A stretch of DNA of 64,000 nucleotides, taken from contig NZ_WBIS01000003.1 in assembly GCF_009749465.1 (NCBI RefSeq), positions 186,001 through 250,000 on the forward strand. The letters run 5' to 3'. Made by a program: the position numbers and the translations under genes. Under the pieces are notes generated by a model. The model ran no database searches. It was not told the origin of the DNA and was given only the letters and a program-made list of their open reading frames with translations. This stretch comes from Agromyces terreus (GTDB lineage Bacteria; Actinomycetota; Actinomycetes; Actinomycetales; Microbacteriaceae). Below, in pieces: positions 24,772 through 31,669 of this stretch. Numbering within the stretch: position 1 is the stretch's first letter; each line of letters starts with the position of its first letter.

Positions 24772-25313
24772 CGTCGGCCTTCGCAAACGCCGCCCGACTC
24801 GATGGAGATATCCGAGGTGGGTAGGCCGAGCGCGGCGACGTGCGTGATCGTCATGTCGTAGATCAGCGTGCTGCGGGCAACCGACTCAGGGTTCCGGGAC
24901 CGGCTGCCGTCTTGAGCGTCTTCGGCAAGCTGGGCACTGAGGTCGATGGCATCGATATCGAGTGATGCGAGGTACTCGCGTGCGGCCTGCAACGAAGGCG
25001 AATCACCGTCGCTGCTCTCGGACGCTGGCACCACCCGAAACCCCTCGTCGCACCGTTCGTCACCGTGCGAGTAGGAGGTCGTGTTGTCGGTCCACCCGAA
25101 CCAGGCGAGCACTCCGGGCGCGGCTGCGGCAACCGAGGCGCCGCCCGCCAGCGCGAAGACGATGAAGCTTCCCGCGAGGACCGGTCGCCAACGCTGGCGT
25201 CGAGGCGGATGCGCTTCATCGAGAAGCCGGTCGAGGGCTTCGGTCAGCCCAGTGGATCTCTCGGCAACGTCGGGTTTCGAGCGAAGCAACAGCCTGTCGA
25301 GGTCATCATCCAC
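24768..25313 (-). CDS. Single-span membrane protein, probable partner of the sigma factor
   Basis: A 181-residue protein: ~45 cytoplasmic residues (MDDDLDRLLLRSKPDVAERS..., then basic RRQRWRP), one membrane helix (VLAGSFIVFALAGGASVAAAAPGVLAWFG) and an acidic ~110-residue extracytoplasmic domain with two cysteines (ERCDEGF and GGVCEGR) that could form a disulfide. The HxxxCxxC zinc motif of ZAS anti-sigma factors is absent. It precedes and overlaps the sigma gene, so it may sense an envelope signal and hold the sigma factor through its short cytoplasmic part. That role is inferred from context alone. Confidence 0.65.
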   Translation of the reverse strand: MDDDLDRLLLRSKPDVAERSTGLTEALDRLLDEAHPPRRQRWRPVLAGSFIVFALAGGASVAAAAPGVLAWFGWTDNTTSYSHGDERCDEGFRVVPASESSDGDSPSLQAAREYLASLDIDAIDLSAQLAEDAQDGSRSRNPESVARSTLIYDMTITHVAALGLPTSDISIESGGVCEGRR

Positions 25314-25493
25314 TGCCGACTCCGTTCCGTTCTTGTGCTTTCACACGTATATGTCCGCTCGCACCCGGAACGTCCATGATCATCGCGATTCGCACCGCGA
25401 ATTGTGCATCAGTCGTCGGCGCTCGTCGCGGTCGGCCTCCTGTTCGCCGCGGTGTTGGGATCAGGCCGCAGATGTCACGAGCTTCCGTTGTCG

Positions 25494-25697
25494 TCAGTCC
25501 TCGTAGTGCAGGAGATCTCCGGGCTGGCAGTCGAGGACTCGGCAGATCGCGGCGAGTGTGGAGAATCTCACTGCCTTCGCGCGGCCGTTCTTGAGCACGG
25601 CGACGTTTGCCGGCGTGATGCCGATCGCCTCGGCGAAGTCGCCGACGCTCATCCGGCGCTCGACGAGCATGCGGTCGATCGAGATGCGGATCGGCAT
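25494..25697 (-). CDS. Small XRE-type HTH regulator (YozG-like)
   Basis: A 67-residue protein that is essentially one Cro/CI helix-turn-helix: MPIRISIDRMLVERRMSVGDF, then AEAIGITPANVAVLKNGRAKAVRFSTLAAICRVLDCQPGDLLHYED. The ending CQPGDLL(E/H)Y is characteristic of the YozG/YazB group that is almost always paired with a DUF2975 membrane protein, as here. The start codon overlaps the DUF2975 stop as TGATG and is preceded by GGAGGTGAT. It probably represses its own operon through the site at 26215-26229. Confidence 0.92.
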   Translation of the reverse strand: MPIRISIDRMLVERRMSVGDFAEAIGITPANVAVLKNGRAKAVRFSTLAAICRVLDCQPGDLLHYED

Positions 25698-26191
25698 CAG
25701 ATCACCTCCTCCAGTTCGGCACGCATGAGCGTCGCGCGGCGAAGCAGCGATCGGAGCACGAGCGTGACGCAGCCCACTACGACGAGGACGAGAACGACCA
25801 TCACCTGAATGAGCGCGAGGAACGGACTCCCTGCCTGCCCGTTGCTGATCACCACGAAGCTCGTGACCACGAGCGCGACAGCGCACGCGAGGGAGGCGAT
25901 GAGGACGTCGACCCAGAGCAACGACGCTCGGGCCAGTACGGTTCCGCGGTAGATGCGGTGCACGAGCAACGAGATCATCGCCAGCGCGATGAGCGCGAGG
26001 GCAATGAAGGCGATCGCCAGAGCGAGGAGCGGTCCGCGCAGATCCGAGTACTCAGGCAAGCTCTCCGCGAGATCCGCACTGACGCCGGGCAGGACCACGA
26101 GGGCCCCGATACCAGCGAGGAACAGCACCCCAAGCAGCGCCTGAGTGATGATGACGAGACTGCGAGAGGGGCGCGGGAGGTCGAAATCCAT
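25697..26191 (-). CDS. DUF2975 membrane protein
   Basis: A 164-residue protein with four transmembrane helices (LVIITQALLGVLFLAGIGALVVLPG, LLALAIAFIALALIALAMISLLV, LLWVDVLIASLACAVALVVTSFVVI, LIQVMVVLVLVVVGCVTLVLRSLL) ending in a cytoplasmic RRATLMRAELEEVI. This is the DUF2975 pattern; the family is coupled to YozG-like regulators in many Gram-positives and has no proven activity. A natural reading is a membrane sensor that sequesters or modulates the small HTH protein. The ATG follows GGGAGGTCGAAATCC on the coding strand only weakly, but it gives the family N-terminus. Confidence 0.85.
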   Translation of the reverse strand: MDFDLPRPSRSLVIITQALLGVLFLAGIGALVVLPGVSADLAESLPEYSDLRGPLLALAIAFIALALIALAMISLLVHRIYRGTVLARASLLWVDVLIASLACAVALVVTSFVVISNGQAGSPFLALIQVMVVLVLVVVGCVTLVLRSLLRRATLMRAELEEVI

Positions 26192-26214
26192 GGATCGATT
26201 GTCGAGAGATCGCC

Positions 26215-26229
26215 TATCGAAAGTCAATA
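26215..26229 (-). promoter_or_regulatory. Candidate operator/promoter of the DUF2975-XRE operon
   Basis: TATCGAAAGTCAATA is an imperfect palindrome (TAT.GA...TC.ATA). On the minus strand it contains TTGACT, which with GACAAT 18 bases further on makes a plausible promoter about 25 to 30 bases before the DUF2975 ATG. The operator therefore covers the -35, the usual place for an autorepressor. Confidence 0.5.
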
Positions 26230-26502
26230 GATGGAGTGGCTCAGCGAGCATCGCCGGTCGGACTTCGCCCGGGTGTCGTCGTCGTAGTCGGGTTTGCCTT
26301 CGTTCTGAGCTGAGAGTCGAACCTTCAACTCCTCGTAGCGAGCCCGCACCAGCGAGTCTGCTCGGAGGAGATCCCGGAACGCGACCGCATATCGACCCCA
26401 TGGGGAATCGAGGCGGCGCACGTGAAGAATGACGTCTTCGTCGGGATGCACGAAGAGCGACTTCACCCAGACGTGCTCATCGACGACGTCCGATCTCGGC
26501 GG
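26224..26502 (-). pseudogene. GrpB-family remnant (C-terminal half only)
   Basis: The frame reads DVVDEHVWVKSLFVHPDEDVILHVRRLDSPWGRYAVAFRDLLRADSLVRARYEELKVRL (given here in family segments), then DYDDDTRAKSD. This matches the second half of GrpB/UPF0157 nucleotidyltransferase-like domains (WVKR.F, V.LHVR..GSP, FRDYLRA, EYE.LK, Y...K). The N-terminal ~90 residues with the active-site region are missing, with a TGA at 26503-26505, and the C-terminus runs into unrelated sequence. I take it as a decayed gene; a GTG at 26466 could still give an 80-residue product. Confidence 0.6.
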
Positions 26503-26521
26503 TCAGGTGAGGCTGGCCTAA
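26503..26521. promoter_or_regulatory. DtxR/IdeR-type iron box
   Basis: TCAGGTGAGGCTGGCCTAA matches the 19-bp iron-box pattern TTAGGNNAGNCTNACCTAA (read on the minus strand) at every fixed position except one. Such sites bind the iron-dependent repressors DtxR/IdeR in actinobacteria. It lies in an AT-richer pocket, 107 bases upstream of the DUF1540 gene and at the broken 5' end of the GrpB remnant. No siderophore or iron-uptake gene is near. Confidence 0.65.
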
Positions 26522-26627
26522 GAAGAAAATCAGCATTGATCTGGGGAAAAGCGGCCGGAATGCGTGGCGGTCTCCGGGGGCTCGGGCGTAGCATCGCGAT
26601 ACGCATCCGAGCCGCATGGAGGTCCCC

Positions 26628-26930
26628 ATGAGCATGACCCTCGACGAACTGCCCGCCGTCTCCGAGTGCTCGGTGGCCGGCTGTTCCTACAACGACCACT
26701 CCCACTGCCATGCCGCGGCCGTGACGATCGCGGGCGCCGTCGGCGACGCCGAATGCGCCACGTTCATCCCGCTCGGCACGCGCGGCGGGCTCGACAAGGT
26801 CGTCACGCACGTGGGCGCGTGCCAGCGCTCCGAGTGCGTGCACAACGACTCGCTCGAGTGCACCGCGGCATCCGTGCGCATCGGTGCCGGCGCCGACAGC
26901 GCCGACTGCCTGACGTACGAGGCCTCGTAG
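26628..26930 (+). CDS. Cys-rich DUF1540 protein with two repeats
   Basis: A 100-residue soluble protein made of two DUF1540 modules. Each has C-x4-C-x7-C-x15-C (Cys14, 19, 27, 43 and Cys65, 70, 78, 94), with the same CSYND / CVHND and CHAAAVTI / CTAASVRI signatures. Eight cysteines with identical spacing in both halves indicate an internal duplication and suggest a bound metal or disulfides. Function of DUF1540 is unknown. GGAGG lies five bases before the chosen ATG. A good iron box lies upstream, so iron-responsive expression is possible. Confidence 0.9.
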   Translation: MSMTLDELPAVSECSVAGCSYNDHSHCHAAAVTIAGAVGDAECATFIPLGTRGGLDKVVTHVGACQRSECVHNDSLECTAASVRIGAGADSADCLTYEAS

Positions 26931-26979
26931 GCCCTCCTCCACTCGACCTCGAGCCCGGCGCGCCCCGCGTGCGCCGGGC

Positions 26980-27813
26980 TCAGCCGTGCTCGCGCAGGTA
27001 GGCCAACTGGGCGCGCACGGAAGCCTCGGCGGCCGGCCGCACCGCGGCATCCGTCTCGGCGTAGACCGTGTCGACGACGCCCGCCACCGTCTCGGGATCG
27101 GCCGGGTCGGCGCCCAGGCCGCGCAGCACCGCCCGCACCTGTTCGAGGCGCTCGGCTCGGTGCGCGAGGTACTCGTCGCAGATGTCGCCGAGGTCCTGCA
27201 GCACGGGGCCGTGCCCGGGGAGCACCGCGACGTGACCCGACCGCGCGCGGCCGAGCTCGCGCAGGCGCTCGAGCGAACCGAGGTACGGCCCGAGCGCACC
27301 GTCGGGGTCGGCGATGATCGTCGTGCCGCGGCCGAGGATCGTGTCGCCCGTGAGCACCGAGCCGTGCGGCGCATCGTCGGGCAGCGAGAAGCACACCGAG
27401 TCGGCCGTGTGCCCCGGCGTCACGAGCACCTCGATCGCGAGCCCGGCCGCCGCGATGCGCTCGCCGTCGACGAGCGGCCCGGCGCCCACGCAGAACGCGG
27501 GGTCGACCGCGCGCACGGGAGCCCCGGTCAGCTCGGCGAAGCGCGCGAGGCCGTCGCGGTGGTCGCCGTGATGATGGGTGAGCAGCACGAGCTCGACCGT
27601 GCCGAACTCGGCCAGGCGCGCCAGATGCGCCTCGTCGAGCGGCCCCGGATCCACGACGACCACGCCGGCCGAATCCGGTGCCCGCAGCACGTACGAGTTC
27701 GTGCCGTCGAGGGTCATCGGGCCGGGGTTCGGCGCGAGCACGCAGGTGGCGAGCCGCGAGACGGCCGCCGGGGGAGTCAAGGCGCGAACATGGTGCCGTT
27801 GCCGATCGCTCAT
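26980..27813 (-). CDS. MBL-fold metallo-hydrolase
   Basis: A 277-residue metallo-beta-lactamase-fold enzyme of the glyoxalase II/LACTB2-like group. The metal-binding HxHxDH is present as LLTHHHGDHRDG, with later ligands in VTPGHTADSVCF, LTGDTILGRGTT and VLPGHGPVL. The N-terminal LAPNPGPMTLDGTNSYVL segment is typical of the LACTB2/RNase Z-like hydrolases in actinobacteria, and a C-terminal winged-helix-like helical tail completes it. The start MSDRQRHHVRALTPP was chosen over ATG four codons earlier. Divergent from a Nudix gene 75 bases away. Confidence 0.9.
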   Translation of the reverse strand: MSDRQRHHVRALTPPAAVSRLATCVLAPNPGPMTLDGTNSYVLRAPDSAGVVVVDPGPLDEAHLARLAEFGTVELVLLTHHHGDHRDGLARFAELTGAPVRAVDPAFCVGAGPLVDGERIAAAGLAIEVLVTPGHTADSVCFSLPDDAPHGSVLTGDTILGRGTTIIADPDGALGPYLGSLERLRELGRARSGHVAVLPGHGPVLQDLGDICDEYLAHRAERLEQVRAVLRGLGADPADPETVAGVVDTVYAETDAAVRPAAEASVRAQLAYLREHG

Positions 27814-27888
27814 GCTCCGAAGCATACGGCGGCCGGCCCGCTCGCGACACCGGGTGCGGATCGGCGCGGACCGTTCTACTGTGGGGAG

Positions 27889-28623
27889 ATGTCCGCAGAG
27901 CTCGACGCCCTCATGGACGACTCGGTCGACGGGTTCGCCGCCACCGTCGTGCTCCTGCGCGACGGCGAGCGCGGCGTCGAGGTGCTCCTCGCCGAGCGCC
28001 CGCACCGCGGCTCGTTCGCCGACGCCTGGGTGTTCCCGGGCGGGGCCGTCGATGCGGCGGATGCCTCCGACGGCGTGCTCGACGGCGAGGCGGCCGCGCG
28101 ACGCGCCGCCGTGCGCGAGACGTTCGAGGAGGTGGGCCTCGTGGTCGAGGCCGACGACCTCGTGGCGTTCTCGCACTGGACCCCGCCGCCCGGCTCCCCG
28201 AAGCGCCTGCGCACGTGGTTCTTCGCGGCGCGTGTTCCCGAGGGCGAACTGCGGCTCGCGCCCGACGAGGTCGTGGCCGTGCAGTGGATCCGACCGATCG
28301 ACGTGCTCGAACGGCATGCGACCGGCGGCATGACGCTCTGGCCGCCCACGTGGGTGACGGTGCACGGGCTCACCCGCGCGGCATCCGTCGACGAGGCGCT
28401 CGCCGAACTCGCCGCGGGCGAAATCCGTCCGTACGTCTCGCGCTACAGCGACGACCGCACCGCCGTGCTCTGGCAGGAGGACGAGGCGTTCGACGCCGAC
28501 GCCGAGCACGCCGCCTCGCACGCCGTGCCCGACGACGGGCCCGACGCCCGCGGCGATCGGCACCGCCTGGTGATGGACCGCCTGCCGTGGATCTACGTCA
28601 ACACGCTCGGCGCCGGGTTCTGA
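27889..28623 (+). CDS. Nudix hydrolase (NUDT19-like)
   Basis: A 244-residue Nudix protein. The core FADAWVFPGGAVDAADASDGVLDGEAAARRAAVRETFEEVGL (in pieces) has the Nudix box with an ~18-residue insertion between FPGG and the catalytic RETFEEVG, as in NUDT19/CoA-diphosphatase-like eukaryote-type Nudix proteins. The C-terminal part contains WPPTWVTVHGL and a final LPWIYVNTLGAGF tail. GGGGAG precedes the ATG. It is followed four bases later by the FAD oxidoreductase gene, so the two are probably co-transcribed. Confidence 0.85.
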   Translation: MSAELDALMDDSVDGFAATVVLLRDGERGVEVLLAERPHRGSFADAWVFPGGAVDAADASDGVLDGEAAARRAAVRETFEEVGLVVEADDLVAFSHWTPPPGSPKRLRTWFFAARVPEGELRLAPDEVVAVQWIRPIDVLERHATGGMTLWPPTWVTVHGLTRAASVDEALAELAAGEIRPYVSRYSDDRTAVLWQEDEAFDADAEHAASHAVPDDGPDARGDRHRLVMDRLPWIYVNTLGAGF

Positions 28624-28627
28624 GCCC

Positions 28628-30085
28628 GTGACCGACGTCACGGTCGTCGGCAGCGGCCCCAACGGTCTCGTCGCGGCCGTGGTCGCGGCGCGCGCCGGGC
28701 TGTCGGTGCGGGTGCTCGAGGCCGCTCCGACGCTCGGCGGGGGCGTGCGCACGGCCGAGCTCACGCTGCCCGGGTTCCGGCACGACGTCGGGTCGGCGGT
28801 GCATCCGGCCGGGCTCGCGTCGCCCGTGTTCCGGCGGCTCGGGCTGCTCGACCGCGTCGAGTGGGTCGTGCCGGAGGTCTCCTACGCGCACCCGCTCGAC
28901 GGCGGCCGCGCGGGCATCGCGTGGCGCGACCTCGACCGCACCGTCGACGGACTCGGCTCGGCCGGGCCTGCCTGGCGCCGCCTCGTCGCGCCGCTCCTCG
29001 CTCGCGAACGCGGCGTGGTGCAGCTCACCGGGTCGCAGCTGCTGCGGGTGCCGCGCGACCCCGTTGCCGCGCTGCGCTTCGGCCTGCGGGCCCTCGAGCA
29101 GGGTCTGCCGTGGCTGTGGGACCGCCGGTTCGCGGGCGCGGGCGCCGGCCCGGGCGGCGACGGCGAGGCCGCGGAAGCCCTGCTGGCCGGGGTCGTCGCG
29201 CACGCCGGCCCGATGCCCTCGCTCGCCTCCGCGGGGGCCGGGCTGCTGCTCGCCATGCACGGTCACGGCGTCGGCTGGGGGTTCCCGCGGGGCGGTTCGC
29301 AGGCCATCGCCGACGCGCTCCTCGACGAGTTGCGCGAACGCGGCGCCGAGATCGTGACGGATGCCCCGGTGCAGCGCCTCGCCGAGGTGCGCGACTCCCG
29401 CGCAGTGCTGCTCGACACGACCCCCGCGCTGCTGCTCCGCGAGCCCGACCTGCCCGCGGGCTACCGCCGCGCGCTCGAGCGCTACCGCTACGGCTCGGGG
29501 GTGGCGAAGGTCGACTTCGCCCTCGACGGGCCCGTGCCGTGGTCGAACCCGCTCGTCGGCCGTGCGCCGACCGTGCACCTCGGCGGCACCCGCGCCGAGA
29601 TCGCGGCCGCCGAGCGGGCCGTGCACGCCGGACGCCAGCCCGGGGTCGGCGGTGCGCCGCGGCATCCGTACGTGCTCGCGACCCAGCCGAGCGTGCTCGA
29701 CCCGACCCGTGCGCCCGCCGGCAAGCACGTGCTCTGGGCCTACACGCACGTCCCCGCCGGATCGACGTTCGACGCGACCGAGCTCATCACCGCCGAGATC
29801 GAACGGTTCGCGCCGGGGTTCCGCGACCTCGTGCTCGCGTCGGCGTCGAGCAGCGCCGCAGACATGGCGAGGCGCAACGCCAACCACGTCTGCGGCGACA
29901 TCTCGGCCGGGGCGCTCAGCCTCGCCCAGCTCGTGAAGCGGCCCGTGGTGTCGACGGCGCCCTGGCGCACGCCGATCCCGGGCGTGTACCTCTGCTCGAG
30001 CGCGACGCCGCCCGGCCCGGCCGTGCACGGCATGAACGGCTGGTGGGCCGCGCGGCTCGCCCTGCGCGAGCGGTTCGGGCGGTGA
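28628..30085 (+). CDS. Phytoene-desaturase-like FAD oxidoreductase
   Basis: A 485-residue flavoprotein of the CrtI/amine-oxidase-like superfamily. The N-terminal dinucleotide-binding motif is VTVVGSGPNGLVAAVVAARAG with the ribose-binding E in VLEAAPTLGGGVRT, and GFRHDVGSAVHP follows. The middle GFPRGGSQAIADALLDELRERGAEI and the C-terminal TPIPGVYLCSSATPPGPAVHGMNGWWAARLAL complete the FAD site. Similar to PYROXD2-type proteins. No carotenoid genes are near, so carotenoid desaturation is unlikely. GTG start; the next gene begins seven bases later. Confidence 0.88.
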   Translation: MTDVTVVGSGPNGLVAAVVAARAGLSVRVLEAAPTLGGGVRTAELTLPGFRHDVGSAVHPAGLASPVFRRLGLLDRVEWVVPEVSYAHPLDGGRAGIAWRDLDRTVDGLGSAGPAWRRLVAPLLARERGVVQLTGSQLLRVPRDPVAALRFGLRALEQGLPWLWDRRFAGAGAGPGGDGEAAEALLAGVVAHAGPMPSLASAGAGLLLAMHGHGVGWGFPRGGSQAIADALLDELRERGAEIVTDAPVQRLAEVRDSRAVLLDTTPALLLREPDLPAGYRRALERYRYGSGVAKVDFALDGPVPWSNPLVGRAPTVHLGGTRAEIAAAERAVHAGRQPGVGGAPRHPYVLATQPSVLDPTRAPAGKHVLWAYTHVPAGSTFDATELITAEIERFAPGFRDLVLASASSSAADMARRNANHVCGDISAGALSLAQLVKRPVVSTAPWRTPIPGVYLCSSATPPGPAVHGMNGWWAARLALRERFGR

Positions 30086-30092
30086 ACGGCCC

Positions 30093-31598
30093 ATGCCCTG
30101 GCAGGACTGGTTCGGCTGGTTCGACGCGACCGACTACGAGATCGCCCGCGAGGTGCTGCAACGCGGCGTCGCCGCACTCGCGCTCGTCGCCTTCGTCTCG
30201 ACGCTGAACCAGTTCCGCCCGCTGCTCGGCGAACACGGCCTCCTGCCGGTGCCCGAGCTGCTGAATGCCACCGGCGGGCGCCTGCGCGGTCCGAGCGTGT
30301 TCCGCTGGGGGTACACGGATCGCCGGCTCGTGGCCGTCGCGACGACGGGCATCGTGCTCGCGGCATCCGTCGTGCTCGGCCTGCCCCAGCTCGGACCCCC
30401 GTGGCTGCCGCTCGTCGTGCTGCTCGCGCTGTGGCTGCTGTACCTGTCGATCGTGAACGTGGGGCAGACCTTCTACGGCTTCGGCTGGGAGATGCTGCTC
30501 TGCGAGGCGCTCTTCACCGTCGCGTTCCTCGGCTCGCAGCAGGTGCCGCCGCCGCTCCTCGTGCTCATCGCCGTGCAGTGGCTGGTGTTCCGCCTCGAGT
30601 TCGGCGCCGGCATGATCAAGATCCGCGGCGGCCGCGAGTGGCGCGACCTCACCGCGCTCATGTACCACCACGAGACCCAGCCGATGCCTGGGCCGCTCAG
30701 CCGGCAGGCGCACCTGCTGCCGCCCTGGTTCCACCGGGGCGAGGTGATCGGCAACCACTTCGCGCAGCTCGTCGTGCCGTTCCTGCTGTTCGTGCCGTGG
30801 ATCGGGCCGGTGCCGGTCGGCGCGATCGCGGCCGCCGTCGTGATCCTCACGCAGCTCTGGCTCATCGCGACCGGCAACTTCGCCTGGCTCAACTGGATCA
30901 CCGTGGTGCTCGCCGCCGCCGCGATCCCCGACACCGTCTGGCACGCGGTGATCCCCGCGATCCCCGCCTCGTCGTGGGCCGGATCGGGGGCGGATGTCAC
31001 GACGAGCCCGCCGTGGTGGATCGCCGTCGTGCTCGCGGCATCCGCCCTGCTCCTCGTGCTCAGCTGGTGGCCGCTGCGCAACCTCGTCGCCCGCCGTCAG
31101 CTCATGAACGCGAGCTTCAACCGGTGGATGCTCGCGAACGCCTACGGCGCCTTCGGCACCGTCACGAAGCGGCGCATCGAGATCGTCGTCGAGGGCACCC
31201 TCGCCCGCTCGCCCGGCGACGGCGGCGCCGAACTCGACGAGGACTGGCACGAGTACGCGTTCAAGGGCAAGCCCGGCGACGTGCGCGCGGTGCCGCGGCA
31301 ATGGGCGCCCTACCACCTGCGGCTCGACTGGCTCATGTGGTTCCTCCCGCTCGGGCGCATGTGGGAGCCGTGGTTCGAGGTGTTCCTGCTGCGCCTGCTC
31401 GAAGCGGATGCCGCGACCCTGCGCCTGCTCGCGCGCGACCCGTTCGACGGCGCGCCGCCCGCGAGGGTGCGGGTCCGGGCCTACCGCTACCGGTTCGCCA
31501 CGCACCGCGAATACCGTGCCTCGCGCGTGCGATGGGTGCGGACCCTCGAGGGGGAGGTCCTCGCGCCCGCCTCGCTGGGATCGCCGGTCGAGGACTGA
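30093..31598 (+). CDS. Lipase maturation factor (LMF1-like) membrane protein
   Basis: A 501-residue protein homologous to eukaryotic lipase maturation factors: several membrane spans, with FGWEMLLCEALFTVAFLG, WLVFRLEFGAGMIKIRGGREWRDLTALMYHHETQPMPGPLS, PWFHR and a C-terminal soluble part (VEGTL..., WHEYAFKGKPGDVRAVPRQWAPYHLRLDWLMWFLPLG) that is the LMF signature block. In vertebrates the family folds secreted lipases in the ER; bacterial function is unknown. The last codons (SPVED, stop) lie inside the left arm of palindromic element copy B, so the native C-terminus may have been replaced by repeat sequence. Confidence 0.9.
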   Translation: MPWQDWFGWFDATDYEIAREVLQRGVAALALVAFVSTLNQFRPLLGEHGLLPVPELLNATGGRLRGPSVFRWGYTDRRLVAVATTGIVLAASVVLGLPQLGPPWLPLVVLLALWLLYLSIVNVGQTFYGFGWEMLLCEALFTVAFLGSQQVPPPLLVLIAVQWLVFRLEFGAGMIKIRGGREWRDLTALMYHHETQPMPGPLSRQAHLLPPWFHRGEVIGNHFAQLVVPFLLFVPWIGPVPVGAIAAAVVILTQLWLIATGNFAWLNWITVVLAAAAIPDTVWHAVIPAIPASSWAGSGADVTTSPPWWIAVVLAASALLLVLSWWPLRNLVARRQLMNASFNRWMLANAYGAFGTVTKRRIEIVVEGTLARSPGDGGAELDEDWHEYAFKGKPGDVRAVPRQWAPYHLRLDWLMWFLPLGRMWEPWFEVFLLRLLEADAATLRLLARDPFDGAPPARVRVRAYRYRFATHREYRASRVRWVRTLEGEVLAPASLGSPVED

Positions 31599-31669
31599 GC
31601 GCGGTGGACGTCTCGAGACCCTGGCGTCTCGATGCGCGCCCTCCTGCGTCGGGTGCTACTCGACCGGCG
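31582..31669. repeat. Dispersed palindromic element, copy B
   Basis: A diverged copy of the element at 17951-18029: outer arms CGCCGGTCGAGGA (from 31582) and CGACCGGCG (31661-31669), with an internal GTCTCGAGACC. Unlike copy A it reaches into both flanking genes: GGTCGAGGACTGA encodes the last residues and stop of the LMF1-like gene, and the complement of the right arm, CCGGTCGAGTAG, encodes the last residues and stop of the convergent MFS gene. Confidence 0.75.

Noticed and set aside
23400-26620. Prophage or integrative element
   Set aside because: No integrase, phage structural genes, tRNA target or direct-repeat ends are visible, only altered composition.
28628-30085. Carotenoid biosynthesis (crtI)
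   Set aside because: No crtB, crtE or lycopene genes nearby, and the sequence is closer to PYROXD2-like oxidoreductases.
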